Source of the DNA: Sutterella massiliensis
GTDB taxonomy: Bacteria; Pseudomonadota; Gammaproteobacteria; Burkholderiales; Burkholderiaceae_F
Assembly: GCF_016899755.1 (NCBI RefSeq)
Contig: NZ_JACJJC010000002.1
Coordinates: 1-64,000 of the forward strand
Reading direction: 5' to 3'
DNA: 64,000 bases
Made by a program: the position numbers and the translations under genes. Each line of letters starts with the position of its first letter. The first letter of the stretch is position 1. Below are positions 44,464 to 53,288 of the stretch, in pieces. The notes under the pieces are model-generated. The model was not told where the DNA came from. It did not search any database and saw nothing but the letters and a program-made list of their open reading frames with translations.

Positions 44464-45716
44464 TTCCTTTCATCCTTCTTTCTGTCAATTCTCACCGTGT
44501 CCACTGACTGACCTACACGCCGTTCCGAGTTTGCTTGGCCGCTCGCACCGAAGGGGAGCACCACGGTAAAGTCCGTGCACCCCGGCTCGCTCTCGACAGA
44601 CACTCGACCGTTTGATTCTTCGACAAAATTTTTGACGATCGAAAGCCCCAATCCCGTACCCTCGGCACGCCCCGTAACAAGCGGATAAAAGATCTTTTCG
44701 CGAATCTCTTCGGGAATGCCGGGACCGTTGTCGACAATGTCGACCTGGAGCACGGAGCGAACACGCTCGCCCCCTGTCAGCACATCTCGCGCTATGCGGG
44801 TTTTGAATGTAATGACAGCCCGGCCCTCTTGACGCAGTCCCGCTGTTGCCTCGGCAGCATTCCTGGCGATATTGAGAAAAACTTGCGTCAATCGCTCCCG
44901 ATCGCCCTGAACGGGCGGCGCCGAAATATCGTAGTCGCGAAGGAACGTGAGACCAACAGGAAACTCCAGCAGCAACAAGTCGGCAACGCGCTCGAGCACT
45001 TCATGCACATTGACGGATTCGATGCGCTTGGGTGCTCGATAGGGCAGAAGCAAACGGTCGACAAGATGCTGCAGGCGATCGGCCTCTTCCAAAATGATGT
45101 TCGTCGCTTCTCGGTCCTCTTCGCGCTCAAGATCGGCATCAAGGAGCTGCGCCGCGCCGCGAATACCGCCGAGCGGATTTTTGATTTCGTGGCCGAGATT
45201 TCTCAAGAGCTCGGCGTTTGCTGCGCGAATGTTCTCTTCGACAGCGTCGCGCTCTTCCCGAAGTGCGTCGTCAAGACTGATCGCCTCCAGAAGATAGCTG
45301 AGGTTCGGCAAATCCGAGACTTGCTGAACGGCAAAACTTGCGAGCGACGTCAGCGTAACGCGCACGCGTACGGGCGGTCGCATGCCGCAGTTCAGTAGAG
45401 AAACGGCGGTCGCGCCACTCTCGGAGAAAAGTACGTCAGCGTGACGAATGCCGCGAGAGCGGGCGTCAGTCCCCTCGTCATCCGCTCCAAACCAAACCGC
45501 AGCAGCCTCCAGATACGCTGAAATGGACGTGCCGCGTACGGTTCGCTTAGCCCGTCCTAGCAACGATTCAGCTGCCGTATTGAGGTCGACAATCCGACCG
45601 CCGGCATCTAAGCCGATTACAGCGGTCGACAGGAGCTCGAACGCTTCAAATGCGGGCACTGCTTGCCGGCCGTCAGAGGATCGCCCTGCCACTTTCTGCA
45701 TTTTGTCTCGATTCAC
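44460..45716 (-). CDS. ntrB: Nitrogen regulation sensor kinase NR(II)
   Basis: A 418-residue cytoplasmic histidine kinase/phosphatase that controls NtrC and is governed by PII. An N-terminal PAS domain (about 24-130) precedes HisKA with His176 in LGHEIKNPLGG and the HATPase boxes (DNGPGIPEEIREKIF, GTGLGLSIVKNFVEE). No membrane segment. The start is a GTG at 45716 with GGGAG upstream; the ATG five codons later is an alternative. It overlaps ntrC by 4 bases. It lies 156 bases after glnA, with two hairpins between that would lower its expression relative to glnA. Confidence 0.94.
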   Translation of the reverse strand: MNRDKMQKVAGRSSDGRQAVPAFEAFELLSTAVIGLDAGGRIVDLNTAAESLLGRAKRTVRGTSISAYLEAAAVWFGADDEGTDARSRGIRHADVLFSESGATAVSLLNCGMRPPVRVRVTLTSLASFAVQQVSDLPNLSYLLEAISLDDALREERDAVEENIRAANAELLRNLGHEIKNPLGGIRGAAQLLDADLEREEDREATNIILEEADRLQHLVDRLLLPYRAPKRIESVNVHEVLERVADLLLLEFPVGLTFLRDYDISAPPVQGDRERLTQVFLNIARNAAEATAGLRQEGRAVITFKTRIARDVLTGGERVRSVLQVDIVDNGPGIPEEIREKIFYPLVTGRAEGTGLGLSIVKNFVEESNGRVSVESEPGCTDFTVVLPFGASGQANSERRVGQSVDTVRIDRKKDERK

Positions 45717-45765
45717 ACCCGACTCCCGTCATGCACAATCGGAGCGAATGCGCCCCATAGACAAA

Positions 45766-45849
45766 TCGGGGACGATGCATCGAGCATGCCACCGTCCCCG
45801 AATCCGACAATTTGCGGCTCGAGCGCACGACACGCTGTCGGTCGTGCGC
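45766..45849 (-). terminator. Two attenuator hairpins between glnA and ntrB
   Basis: In the leftward transcript, GCGCACGAC/GTCGTGCGC (45823-45831, 45841-45849) comes first. Then comes TCGGGGACG/CGTCCCCGA (45766-45774, 45793-45801), followed by TTTGT. They probably act as a partial terminator, so that glnA is made in excess over ntrBC. Confidence 0.6.
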
Positions 45850-45872
45850 CCTGCGTCAGAACCTCTACGACA

Positions 45873-47285
45873 TTAAAGCGAATAGTAGAGGTCAAAGTCG
45901 AGCGCCGTCACCGCCATCGACGCACGGAGGACTTCCTTGCGCTTTTCGGCGATGTAGGCGTCGATGAAGTCGTCGCTGAAAACGCCGCCCTTCGTCAGGA
46001 ACTCGCGATCCTTGTCGAGTGCATCAAGCGCCACTTCAAGGTTCGGCGCAACCGTCGGAATGAGCGCGTTTTCTTCGGGCGGCAGGTCATACAAGTTCTT
46101 GTCGGCCGCTTCACCCGGATGGATGCGATTTTCAATGCCGTCGAGACCGGCCATCAGCAGCGCCGAGAAGCCGAGGTACGGGTTGCAAAGCGGATCCGGG
46201 AAGCGGATTTCGACGCGACGAGCCTTCGGGTTCGTCACAAACGGAATGCGGATGGAGGCAGAACGATTGCGTGCAGAGTAAGCAAGCTTCACGGGCGCTT
46301 CAAAGCCCGGAACCAAGCGCTTGTACGAATTGATGCCCGGATTCGTAATAGCGTTGAGCGCGCGGGCGTGCTTGATGACGCCGCCGATGTAGTAGAGCGC
46401 CAGATCCGAGAGGCCGGCATAACCATTGCCGCTGAAAAGGTTCTGACCTTCCTTCCAAATCGACTGATGCACGTGCATACCGGAGCCGTTGTCGCCCTCG
46501 ATAGGCTTGGGCATGAACGTCGCGGTCTTGCCGTAGGCAGCCGCCACATTCCACACCGTGTACTTCACGATCTGTGTCCAGTCGGCGCGCTGAACGAGCG
46601 TCGAGAAGCGCGTACCGATTTCGCACTGGCCGGCACCGCCCACTTCGTGGTGGTGAATTTCAACGGGCACGCCCTGCTGCTCGATCAGCGTGCACATTTC
46701 GGCGCGGATATCGGCAAGCGAATCCACAGGCGAAACGGGGAAGTAGCCGCCCTTCATGCGATTGCGGTGACCGAGGTTGCCGCCCTCCATGTCGAGACCC
46801 GACGACCACGGCGCTTCTTCAGAAGTAACGCGGAAGAAGCTCGAACCGGGCTTATGATCCCACTGCACGCCGTCAAAGATGAAGAATTCGGGTTCGGGGC
46901 CGAAGAAAGCGGCGTCACCGATACCCGTCGACTTCAGATAGCTTTCCGCACGGTTGGCGATCGAGCGCGGGTCGCGCTCGTAGCCCTTACCTGTCGTGGG
47001 TTCGAGAACGTTGCAGGACAAAACCAGCGTATTGGCTTCACGGAACGGATCCATGCGCGCCGTGTTCGGATCCGGCTGCAGCAGCATGTCGGAAGATTCG
47101 ATGCCGCGCCAGCCGACGAAGGAAGAGCCGTCAAAGGGCTGACCGAGCTCGAAAGTGTCTTCCGTCAAGTGTTCGGCAGGAATCGTCAAATGCATTTCCT
47201 TGCCGAGCATGTCGGTGAGACGAAGGTCGACGAACTTGGCGTCGTTGTCCTTAACCATCTGCAGAACGTCAGCAGCGGTAGTCAT
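45873..47285 (-). CDS. glnA: Glutamine synthetase, type I
   Basis: A 470-residue dodecameric enzyme that assimilates ammonium by ATP-dependent amidation of glutamate. Family motifs include [17 protein letters not shown], the metal ligand region [17 protein letters not shown] and [17 protein letters not shown]. The adenylylation site is the Tyr in NLYDLPPEE, so activity should be controlled by GlnE. CAGGAGAAG precedes the ATG. Expression is predicted from the sigma-54 promoter at 47397-47412 with an NtrC dyad upstream. First gene of the leftward glnA-ntrB-ntrC-rfbB-rlmN-like series. Confidence 0.98.
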   Translation of the reverse strand: MTTAADVLQMVKDNDAKFVDLRLTDMLGKEMHLTIPAEHLTEDTFELGQPFDGSSFVGWRGIESSDMLLQPDPNTARMDPFREANTLVLSCNVLEPTTGKGYERDPRSIANRAESYLKSTGIGDAAFFGPEPEFFIFDGVQWDHKPGSSFFRVTSEEAPWSSGLDMEGGNLGHRNRMKGGYFPVSPVDSLADIRAEMCTLIEQQGVPVEIHHHEVGGAGQCEIGTRFSTLVQRADWTQIVKYTVWNVAAAYGKTATFMPKPIEGDNGSGMHVHQSIWKEGQNLFSGNGYAGLSDLALYYIGGVIKHARALNAITNPGINSYKRLVPGFEAPVKLAYSARNRSASIRIPFVTNPKARRVEIRFPDPLCNPYLGFSALLMAGLDGIENRIHPGEAADKNLYDLPPEENALIPTVAPNLEVALDALDKDREFLTKGGVFSDDFIDAYIAEKRKEVLRASMAVTALDFDLYYSL

Positions 47286-47396
47286 GTGTGCTTCTCCTGG
47301 AAGAGTTCACTCCGCGTGCGCTTGCACAGCCGCACCGGAGCGCGATTGAGATCGACCCGACGCCGATACGATTCCGACGCCGTCATCAGGTTATTA

Positions 47397-47412
47397 AGCA
47401 ATCAGCGTGCCA
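47397..47412 (-). promoter_or_regulatory. Sigma-54 promoter of glnA
   Basis: On the minus strand the sequence is TGGCACGCTGATTGCT, matching the -24/-12 consensus TGGCAC-N5-TTGC at every defined base. It lies about 112 bases upstream of the glnA ATG, giving a leader of roughly 100 bases. Confidence 0.85.
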
Positions 47413-47524
47413 AGTCGGTATCCGCCCGATCGAATGCTGTCCATTGAATCCTTTTGGCGCAGAACGACACAAGCGTCCGTCAACACGAACCGATGCGCCA
47501 TTATGCACTCGACAAACGCTTTTA

Positions 47525-47541
47525 TGCACCAACTCGGCGCA
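47525..47541. promoter_or_regulatory. NtrC enhancer-type dyad upstream of glnA
   Basis: TGCACC-AACTC-GGCGCA matches the NtrC site TGCACC-N5-GGTGCA with one mismatch. It lies about 115-130 bases upstream of the sigma-54 promoter, the usual enhancer distance. Further TGCRC half-sites occur nearby (about 47494-47508 and 47560). Confidence 0.65.
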
Positions 47542-47587
47542 CGACTTTTCGCAGAACCGATGCACTTTCACGATGCGGAAAGAAGCT

Positions 47588-48736
47588 TCAAAGAAAGCTT
47601 TCCTGCAGGTCGGAGAGAAACCGGATGCCCAATGGCGTTGCGCGAATGATTTCCGGATTCGTATCGAGTAGTCCCTTGGCCTCAAGTGCAGCTCGTTGCG
47701 GGCGAATTGTGTCGAGCAGCAGGCCGGTACGCTCTTCAAAGACCCGCGCAGGCACTCCCTCAACAAGCCGCAGCGCATTGAGCATGAATTCGAAGGGTCT
47801 CGCTTCCGGCTCAATGGCATACTGCTCCTCGATGCCGTTTCCAATAGTCTCCACCTGCGCGAGGTAGCGCGACGGCGACTGAATACGCATCTCACGGAAA
47901 ATGCCGTCCCGGGTCGTCATCTTTCCGTGCGCGCCGGCACCAGCCGCAAGATAGTCGCCGAAAGTCCAATAGTTGAGATTGTGTCTGCAGCGTCGCCCCG
48001 CCCGGGCGTACCCCGATACCTCGTAGCGTTCATACCCTGCAGCAGCGAGGCGCTCCACGACGACGTCCCCCATATCGGCCGTCAAATCATCATCAGGGAG
48101 ATCCGCCGGCACATGCTTGGCAAACGCTGTACCGGGCTCAATGGTGAGCTGATAACACGAGAGATGTGTGGCGCCCGACGAAACCGCTTCGTCGAGCTCC
48201 GAGAGCAAACCATCGATTGTTTCCCCCGGCAGCGCAAACATCAAATCCAGATTGAAATTGTCGAAGACCTTTTGGGTAGCTCGAATGGCGTTTCTAGCAT
48301 CTTCTACAGAGTGGATGCGGCCAAGGCGCTTTAACCGCTCGTCGCAGAAGCTCTGGATGCCAAGCGATATTCTGTTGATACCCGCCGCGCGGAATGCGGT
48401 GAGTTTCTTTTCGTCGACCGTTCCGGGATTTGCCTCAAGTGTGATTTCGCAGTTTTCTTCGAGCTCAAAGCGCTTCGAAACACCGTCAATCAAAGCCTCA
48501 ACGGCCCTACCGGACATGAGGCTCGGCGTACCGCCGCCAACGAAAATCGATGTGATTTTCCTATTGCCTGCGCGTAGCCGCCAATTGTTCAAATCTTTGA
48601 GTAGCGCTGCGACATAGCGCATTTCCTCCAGTGAGTCCGGCAACTTTCTGGAGTTGAAATCGCAATAAGGACACTTGCGAATACACCAAGGCCAGTGCAG
48701 ATAAATGGAAAGGGGAATCTGCGCCAAGTCGAACAT
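47588..48736 (-). CDS. hemW: Radical SAM family haem chaperone
   Basis: A 382-residue protein related to coproporphyrinogen dehydrogenase. HemW binds haem and is thought to insert it into respiratory enzymes such as NarI. The radical SAM cluster CIRKCPYCDF (18-27) lacks the extra Cys of HemN's CxxxCxxCxC, as in HemW, and an HNLNYW motif is present. Length is typical. It lies downstream of rph and rdgB with short gaps, probably in one operon. Its stop is 302 bases before glnA, whose regulatory region fills the gap. Confidence 0.93.
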   Translation of the reverse strand: MFDLAQIPLSIYLHWPWCIRKCPYCDFNSRKLPDSLEEMRYVAALLKDLNNWRLRAGNRKITSIFVGGGTPSLMSGRAVEALIDGVSKRFELEENCEITLEANPGTVDEKKLTAFRAAGINRISLGIQSFCDERLKRLGRIHSVEDARNAIRATQKVFDNFNLDLMFALPGETIDGLLSELDEAVSSGATHLSCYQLTIEPGTAFAKHVPADLPDDDLTADMGDVVVERLAAAGYERYEVSGYARAGRRCRHNLNYWTFGDYLAAGAGAHGKMTTRDGIFREMRIQSPSRYLAQVETIGNGIEEQYAIEPEARPFEFMLNALRLVEGVPARVFEERTGLLLDTIRPQRAALEAKGLLDTNPEIIRATPLGIRFLSDLQESFL

Positions 48737-48782
48737 TTTTCAGCTAAATGTGCTTCTTCAATCGATTGTCCAAAAAGACTCG

Positions 48783-49385
48783 TTACCAGCCCCAGCGCTC
48801 GGCGAGCAGTTTTGCCATGACGCGCAGAGCTTGGCCGCGATGACTCACTGCATTTTTTTCGTCTGCAGTCAGGTCGGCAGCGGTCTTACCGAATTGCGGC
48901 AGGAAGAAGTGCGGGTCGTATCCAAAGCCGCCCGTACCACTCGGCGTATCGACTATTTCACCCTGCCAGGCGCCCTCCGCGATGAGCGGCTCGGGATCGT
49001 CAGGAGAGCGCACGGCAACGAGAACGCACATGTAATGCGCACGACGGTTGCTCTCTCCGCGGAGCTTTTCAACGAGAAGCGCGTTGTTTTTTGCATCGTC
49101 TGACGGTTCCCCGGCAAAGCGAGCGGAAAAAACACCCGGCGCGCCGCCGAGCGCATCAACACACAAGCCGGAGTCGTCCGCGAGCGCGGGGAGTCCAGTT
49201 TCCCTCGAAGCGTGACGGGCCTTCTGCAGGCAGTTTTCTACAAACGTGAAAAAAGGCTCTTCGCACGCAGAAACGCCGAGACTCCCCTGACTCACAATGT
49301 TCAAATTCATAGCTTCGAACATTGCTTGAAATTCACGAAGCTTCCCTTTGTTGTTAGAAGCCAGTACAAGTTTTTTTCCTTCCAT
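48783..49385 (-). CDS. rdgB: XTP/dITP pyrophosphatase (HAM1/RdgB)
   Basis: A 200-residue house-cleaning nucleotidase that removes deaminated purine nucleotides before they enter DNA or RNA. Signatures LASNNKGKLREFQAMF, ADDSGLCVDALGGAPGVFSARFAG and GTGGFGYDPHFFLP are intact. It starts 9 bases after the rph stop and precedes hemW by 46 bases. Confidence 0.95.
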   Translation of the reverse strand: MEGKKLVLASNNKGKLREFQAMFEAMNLNIVSQGSLGVSACEEPFFTFVENCLQKARHASRETGLPALADDSGLCVDALGGAPGVFSARFAGEPSDDAKNNALLVEKLRGESNRRAHYMCVLVAVRSPDDPEPLIAEGAWQGEIVDTPSGTGGFGYDPHFFLPQFGKTAADLTADEKNAVSHRGQALRVMAKLLAERWGW

Positions 49386-49394
49386 TTTTCTGAC

Positions 49395-50105
49395 TTAAAA
49401 AGAGTTTCTCTGGATCGCTTGGAGCTGCTCGTTGCCTTTTTTGGCAAGTTTGATCAGTTCTGTGAGCTCATCCTCGGTAAAAGGCTTTCCTTCGGCCGTC
49501 CCCTGAATCTCCACAAAACCGCCCAAGCTGGTCATGACAACATTCATGTCCGTATCGCTGCTGCTGTCTTCCGCATAGTTGAAGTCCAGCGCCGGCTCCC
49601 CGGACCACATGCCGACGGAAATCGCACTCACCTGCGCCAGAATCGGATCCTCTGCAAGGAGCTTTCGTTCCATCATCCAATTGGCGGCATCACGAAGCGC
49701 AACCCAAGCCCCCGTGATGGAAGCACAGCGCGTTCCACCGTCCGCCTGAATGACGTCGCAGTCGAGCTGAATCGTAAACTCGCCGAGTTTTTTGCGATCG
49801 ACAACGGCACGAAGGCTTCGACCGATCAGGCGCTGAATTTCCTGTGTTCGACCGCTTTGCTTGCCCTTTACCGCCTCTCGATCGCAGCGCGTTCCTGTCG
49901 AGCGGGGAAGAAGTCCGTACTCTGCCGTCACCCAGCCCTCACCTTTGCCGCGCAAAAAAGGCGGAACGCCTTCGGTCACGCTCGCCGTACAGAGAACCTT
50001 CGTGTCGCCCACACTGATCAAAACGCTCCCCTCAGCGTACTTTGTGTAATTGCGCTCAATGGTCACTCGTCTGAGCTCGTCGTTTGCTCGTCCATCTATT
50101 CGCAT
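49395..50105 (-). CDS. rph: Ribonuclease PH
   Basis: A 236-residue phosphorolytic exoribonuclease that trims tRNA 3' ends. The family motifs [60 protein letters not shown] and [16 protein letters not shown] are complete. Its ATG abuts directly the stop codon of the AT-rich upstream gene (TGA then ATG). No ribosome binding site other than that within the foreign gene's end is available, so its expression is now tied to that gene. First of rph-rdgB-hemW. Confidence 0.96.
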   Translation of the reverse strand: MRIDGRANDELRRVTIERNYTKYAEGSVLISVGDTKVLCTASVTEGVPPFLRGKGEGWVTAEYGLLPRSTGTRCDREAVKGKQSGRTQEIQRLIGRSLRAVVDRKKLGEFTIQLDCDVIQADGGTRCASITGAWVALRDAANWMMERKLLAEDPILAQVSAISVGMWSGEPALDFNYAEDSSSDTDMNVVMTSLGGFVEIQGTAEGKPFTEDELTELIKLAKKGNEQLQAIQRNSF

Positions 50106-51056
50106 TCACCCACCCATATATTTAATGCACTTTTCAGTTAATCTTTCTGCATACTTTTTATATGAATCAGAATTTACTACTCGTCCACGATTATCTACCT
50201 TAATAGCAACCACTCCCTCCTTCATATATATATGATTAAACAGATCCTCTAGCCCCTCGTATCTCGAAATGTCTTTTGAATGAACAACAAGAATAACGGG
50301 CGTACCAAGTCCAAGGCAAGGAAGAGCAGCGTGTATTCTAGAAGTTATAACTAGCTCTGCTTTAGAGTAAACATCCAACAACTCTCTCGCCTTTTCAAAC
50401 CTTTCCTCATGAGACAAAGACAATGGAGCCTCATGCGTTACGTACTTAATATTTTTGCCATAATTGCAAGTTTTTAATATTATCTTCTTAAGGAGTCTAG
50501 AATATTTAAATTCTCTTACCTTCTTTTTAATTAAACGATTGATAGGAAAAACCTTTTCTCCTCTTTCTTCAAAAATACTTTTAAAAAACAACAAATCTGA
50601 TACAACAACTCCCTTCCTAGCACTGTCGACTCTTTTAAAAGTCGTCGTTAGACACGAAGAAAAATAAGCAGCTATACCTTTTTCCTTCAATATTTTCACT
50701 GTATTCTCATCACGACAACCAATAGGTTCAAACCTTTTCCAAGAGTTCAAAACATTTAAAAAATCGGAATTATCGGAAAAACCTGAAATATTCATAGAAA
50801 CCATTAAAGGATTAAAATTTTCAGGCAACCGGTGCCCATCAAACAGGTGATACCACCCGTTAATGATCGCCTTACCATGCGAATCTTGCAAGTCAATCAA
50901 GCTATCCCTATCAATAAAACCGTCAACTTTCGGATAAAATTGAAGAGCTGCTAACGTCTGAATATAATCCCCCAAATTTACGGAACTTGGCATATATCCA
51001 TCATGACCTTTATAGTCATAAACTAGCGCAAGGTTTTTATCACTGGGCTCCATCAT
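50106..51056 (-). CDS. Polysaccharide pyruvyl transferase family protein, AT-rich insert
   Basis: A 316-residue protein. GDYIQTLAALQFYP near the N terminus and the C-terminal SRIHAALPCLGLGTPVILV, followed by the substrate loop, match the polysaccharide pyruvyl transferase superfamily. These enzymes add pyruvyl ketals to surface sugars or act as related glycan transferases. Codon use and composition are sharply AT-rich compared with both flanks. The start at 51056 (two consecutive ATG) lacks a clear ribosome binding site; the open frame continues upstream only as antisense of yicC. It sits between rph and yicC, which are adjacent in many proteobacteria. Donor and acceptor are unknown. Confidence 0.8.
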   Translation of the reverse strand: MMEPSDKNLALVYDYKGHDGYMPSSVNLGDYIQTLAALQFYPKVDGFIDRDSLIDLQDSHGKAIINGWYHLFDGHRLPENFNPLMVSMNISGFSDNSDFLNVLNSWKRFEPIGCRDENTVKILKEKGIAAYFSSCLTTTFKRVDSARKGVVVSDLLFFKSIFEERGEKVFPINRLIKKKVREFKYSRLLKKIILKTCNYGKNIKYVTHEAPLSLSHEERFEKARELLDVYSKAELVITSRIHAALPCLGLGTPVILVVHSKDISRYEGLEDLFNHIYMKEGVVAIKVDNRGRVVNSDSYKKYAERLTEKCIKYMGG

Positions 51057-51137
51057 CAATGACTTATCTAGTAGGTTGAAATCGGGGAAAAATCTATTAG
51101 AATAGCGAGATTTTACCAACTTGCGCTGTAATTCATC

Positions 51138-52037
51138 ATGTCTATTGCCAGCATGACGGGCTACGCAACTACCGACGGCGCAACGCCGGTCGGTGTCGTC
51201 ACCGTCGAGTGCCGTTCCGTCAACACCCGTTTTCTCGATCTGACGCTCCGTTTGGACGAAGGCATTCGTTTTGTCGAGCCGCTCGTGCGCGAAACACTGC
51301 AAAAGCGCCTGACCCGCGGCAAAGTGGAAGTCCGCATGACGCTGCGTCCCAACGAGTCGGCCATGCCTGCGCGCGTGAACGAACCGGCACTTAAGCGCCT
51401 GCTCGAACTGCAGCAGCAGATTCAGAGCGTGAATCCGGAAGCCGACTCGCTTTCCGTCGCAGAGGTTCTCGAGATGCCGGGCGTCGTGGAAGCAGAGAAA
51501 ACGGACAAGGACGCAGTGTCCGCAGCCGTACTTGCCATCCTCAACAAGGCGCTCGACGCTCTTGTTGAAGCCCGTGCGCGCGAAGGTGCGGCGCTCTCCA
51601 AGGTGCTGCTTGACTACTGCGACAACATGCAGGCAACAGTGAACGACGTACGGGCCAAAATCCCCGAAATCGTCTCTCACATCGAAAGCAAACTCACCGA
51701 ACGCCTCAACGGTGCACTCACCGAGGCGCTTACCGAAAAGAGCACGCTTTCAGCCGAGGAAGTTTGCGATCGCATTCGTCAGGAAGTGACGCTCTACGCC
51801 ATGCGCCTTGATGTTGACGAGGAAATGAATCGCCTCGACACGCATATTCGCGAAGTGCGCCGCCTCCTCGCCGCGGGCGGCGCGGTTGGCCGCAAGCTCG
51901 ACTTCCTCGCGCAGGAGATGAACCGCGAAGCCAATACGCTTGGTTCCAAGGCTGCGGCCATTGAAATGACGAACGCATCGCTTTCGCTCAAAATCACGAT
52001 CGATCAGATGCGCGAACAGATTCAGAATCTTGAGTAA
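51138..52037 (+). CDS. yicC: YicC family endoribonuclease
   Basis: A 299-residue protein of the YicC/YloC family, of which E. coli YicC is an endoribonuclease linked to small RNA turnover. The N-terminal SIASMTGYA and the C-terminal [20 protein letters not shown] and [22 protein letters not shown] motifs are family hallmarks. gmk follows after 11 bases, then rpoZ and spoT, a conserved order. Its upstream region is now the AT-rich insert end, and no good ribosome binding site is seen. Confidence 0.93.
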   Translation: MSIASMTGYATTDGATPVGVVTVECRSVNTRFLDLTLRLDEGIRFVEPLVRETLQKRLTRGKVEVRMTLRPNESAMPARVNEPALKRLLELQQQIQSVNPEADSLSVAEVLEMPGVVEAEKTDKDAVSAAVLAILNKALDALVEARAREGAALSKVLLDYCDNMQATVNDVRAKIPEIVSHIESKLTERLNGALTEALTEKSTLSAEEVCDRIRQEVTLYAMRLDVDEEMNRLDTHIREVRRLLAAGGAVGRKLDFLAQEMNREANTLGSKAAAIEMTNASLSLKITIDQMREQIQNLE

Positions 52038-52048
52038 GGAGCGAAAAA

Positions 52049-52720
52049 ATGTCTCAGCAGCAGCCTGCCGAAGCCAATGTGCACGCTTATAGCCCCGACA
52101 AGCACCCCGGCCGACTTTTCCTCGTGACCGCCCCTTCGGGCGCTGGCAAGTCGACGCTCGTCAATGCGCTTCTTGCCAAGCAGCCGACGATCAAGCTTTC
52201 CATCTCCTTCACGACGCGCGATCCGCGTCCTGGAGAGGTCAACGGCCGCGAATACCATTTCGTCACCATTGAAGAATTCGAAGCCATGAAGGCGCGCGAC
52301 GAATTTCTCGAATCCGCACTCGTACACGGCAACTACTACGGTACGAACCGCGTCTGGATCGAAAACGAAATGGCCAAGGGCCATGACGTTCTGCTCGAGA
52401 TTGATTGGCAAGGTGCGCGTCAGGTTCGAAAGCGCTTTCCCGGCACCGTGGGCGTCTTCATTCTGCCGCCCTCTATTGAAGCGCTCGAATGGCGCCTTAA
52501 TCACCGCGGAACCGATTCGCCGCAGACAATCACGCGCCGCCTCCTCGGCGCCGGTGCCGAGATGGCGCATGCTCCGGAATTCGAGTACGTTATAATCAAC
52601 GAAGATTTCGACACGGCCCTCCTGCAGCTCGAAGCCATCGTCACGGCCAGTCGCCTCACCTACGGTCAGCAGGCGCTCCGATTCAGAAACCAGTTCGCCA
52701 ATCTCGGCGTGCCGGTTTGA
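52049..52720 (+). CDS. gmk: Guanylate kinase
   Basis: A 223-residue enzyme that phosphorylates GMP to GDP. It has the P-loop [11 protein letters not shown], the GMP-binding [22 protein letters not shown] and the YGTNR segment. A 20-residue N-terminal extension precedes the P-loop region. TAAGGAG precedes the ATG. In the yicC-gmk-rpoZ-spoT series it links purine supply with the ppGpp system. Confidence 0.97.
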   Translation: MSQQQPAEANVHAYSPDKHPGRLFLVTAPSGAGKSTLVNALLAKQPTIKLSISFTTRDPRPGEVNGREYHFVTIEEFEAMKARDEFLESALVHGNYYGTNRVWIENEMAKGHDVLLEIDWQGARQVRKRFPGTVGVFILPPSIEALEWRLNHRGTDSPQTITRRLLGAGAEMAHAPEFEYVIINEDFDTALLQLEAIVTASRLTYGQQALRFRNQFANLGVPV

Positions 52721-52782
52721 CGTTTTTCGATGCTATCGGGATGGCCGATATTTTTCTGTCCGCTTTATTTTCCTGAAAACAG

Positions 52783-52986
52783 ATGGCCCGCATTACCGTT
52801 GAAGACTGCCTCAAGAAGATTCCGAACCGCTTTCAGATGGTTCTGGTTGCCGCTTATCGCGCACGTCAGCTCACGCAGGGGCACAAGCCCATGGTTGATG
52901 CGAAGGACAAGCCTTCCGTCATCGCGCTGCGCGAAATCGCCGACGGCAAAGTTGATGTTACTCTTCTGAATCAGGTGCACCCGTAA
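52783..52986 (+). CDS. rpoZ: RNA polymerase omega subunit
   Basis: A 67-residue subunit that assists assembly of beta' and forms part of a ppGpp site. The family N terminus [20 protein letters not shown] and the [12 protein letters not shown] helix are complete. It sits between gmk and spoT as usual. The ribosome binding site is weak. A terminator follows at 53020. Confidence 0.96.
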   Translation: MARITVEDCLKKIPNRFQMVLVAAYRARQLTQGHKPMVDAKDKPSVIALREIADGKVDVTLLNQVHP

Positions 52987-53019
52987 GCACGCTGCGCCCT
53001 GTCGTTGCGACACGTACAT

Positions 53020-53069
53020 CGGCCGACAAATCTGCGTTTCTATGGCGCAGGGTGTCGGCCGTTTTGTTT
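53020..53069 (+). terminator. Terminator after rpoZ
   Basis: CGGCCGACA / TGTCGGCCG (53020-53028, 53053-53061) enclose an inner CTGCG/CGCAG stem and are followed by TTTTGTTTG. spoT therefore probably has its own promoter in 53070-53288, which holds no other recognised element. Confidence 0.75.
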
Positions 53070-53288
53070 GTCGGTTGCAGTACCCCCTTGCGCTCCAATC
53101 GAGCGGCCTGCATGCATGAGAAATACAGCCGATTCTGCGCGTTTTCTCTCTCGACGAATAAATAAAGCGGCGCTTACGATAGGAAAGTTACGCTAAAAAA
53201 GTTCGAAGAACGTTCCGCCCTCGGTGTCCGAGATTTTCAATCGGACATGCGCAACTTCACAAAAACACAATCAAAAGGAATCGATCTC

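Noticed and set aside
51057..51680. N-terminal extension of the polysaccharide pyruvyl transferase frame
   Set aside because: This part is antisense to yicC and GC-rich, unlike the AT-rich gene; the real start is near 51056.
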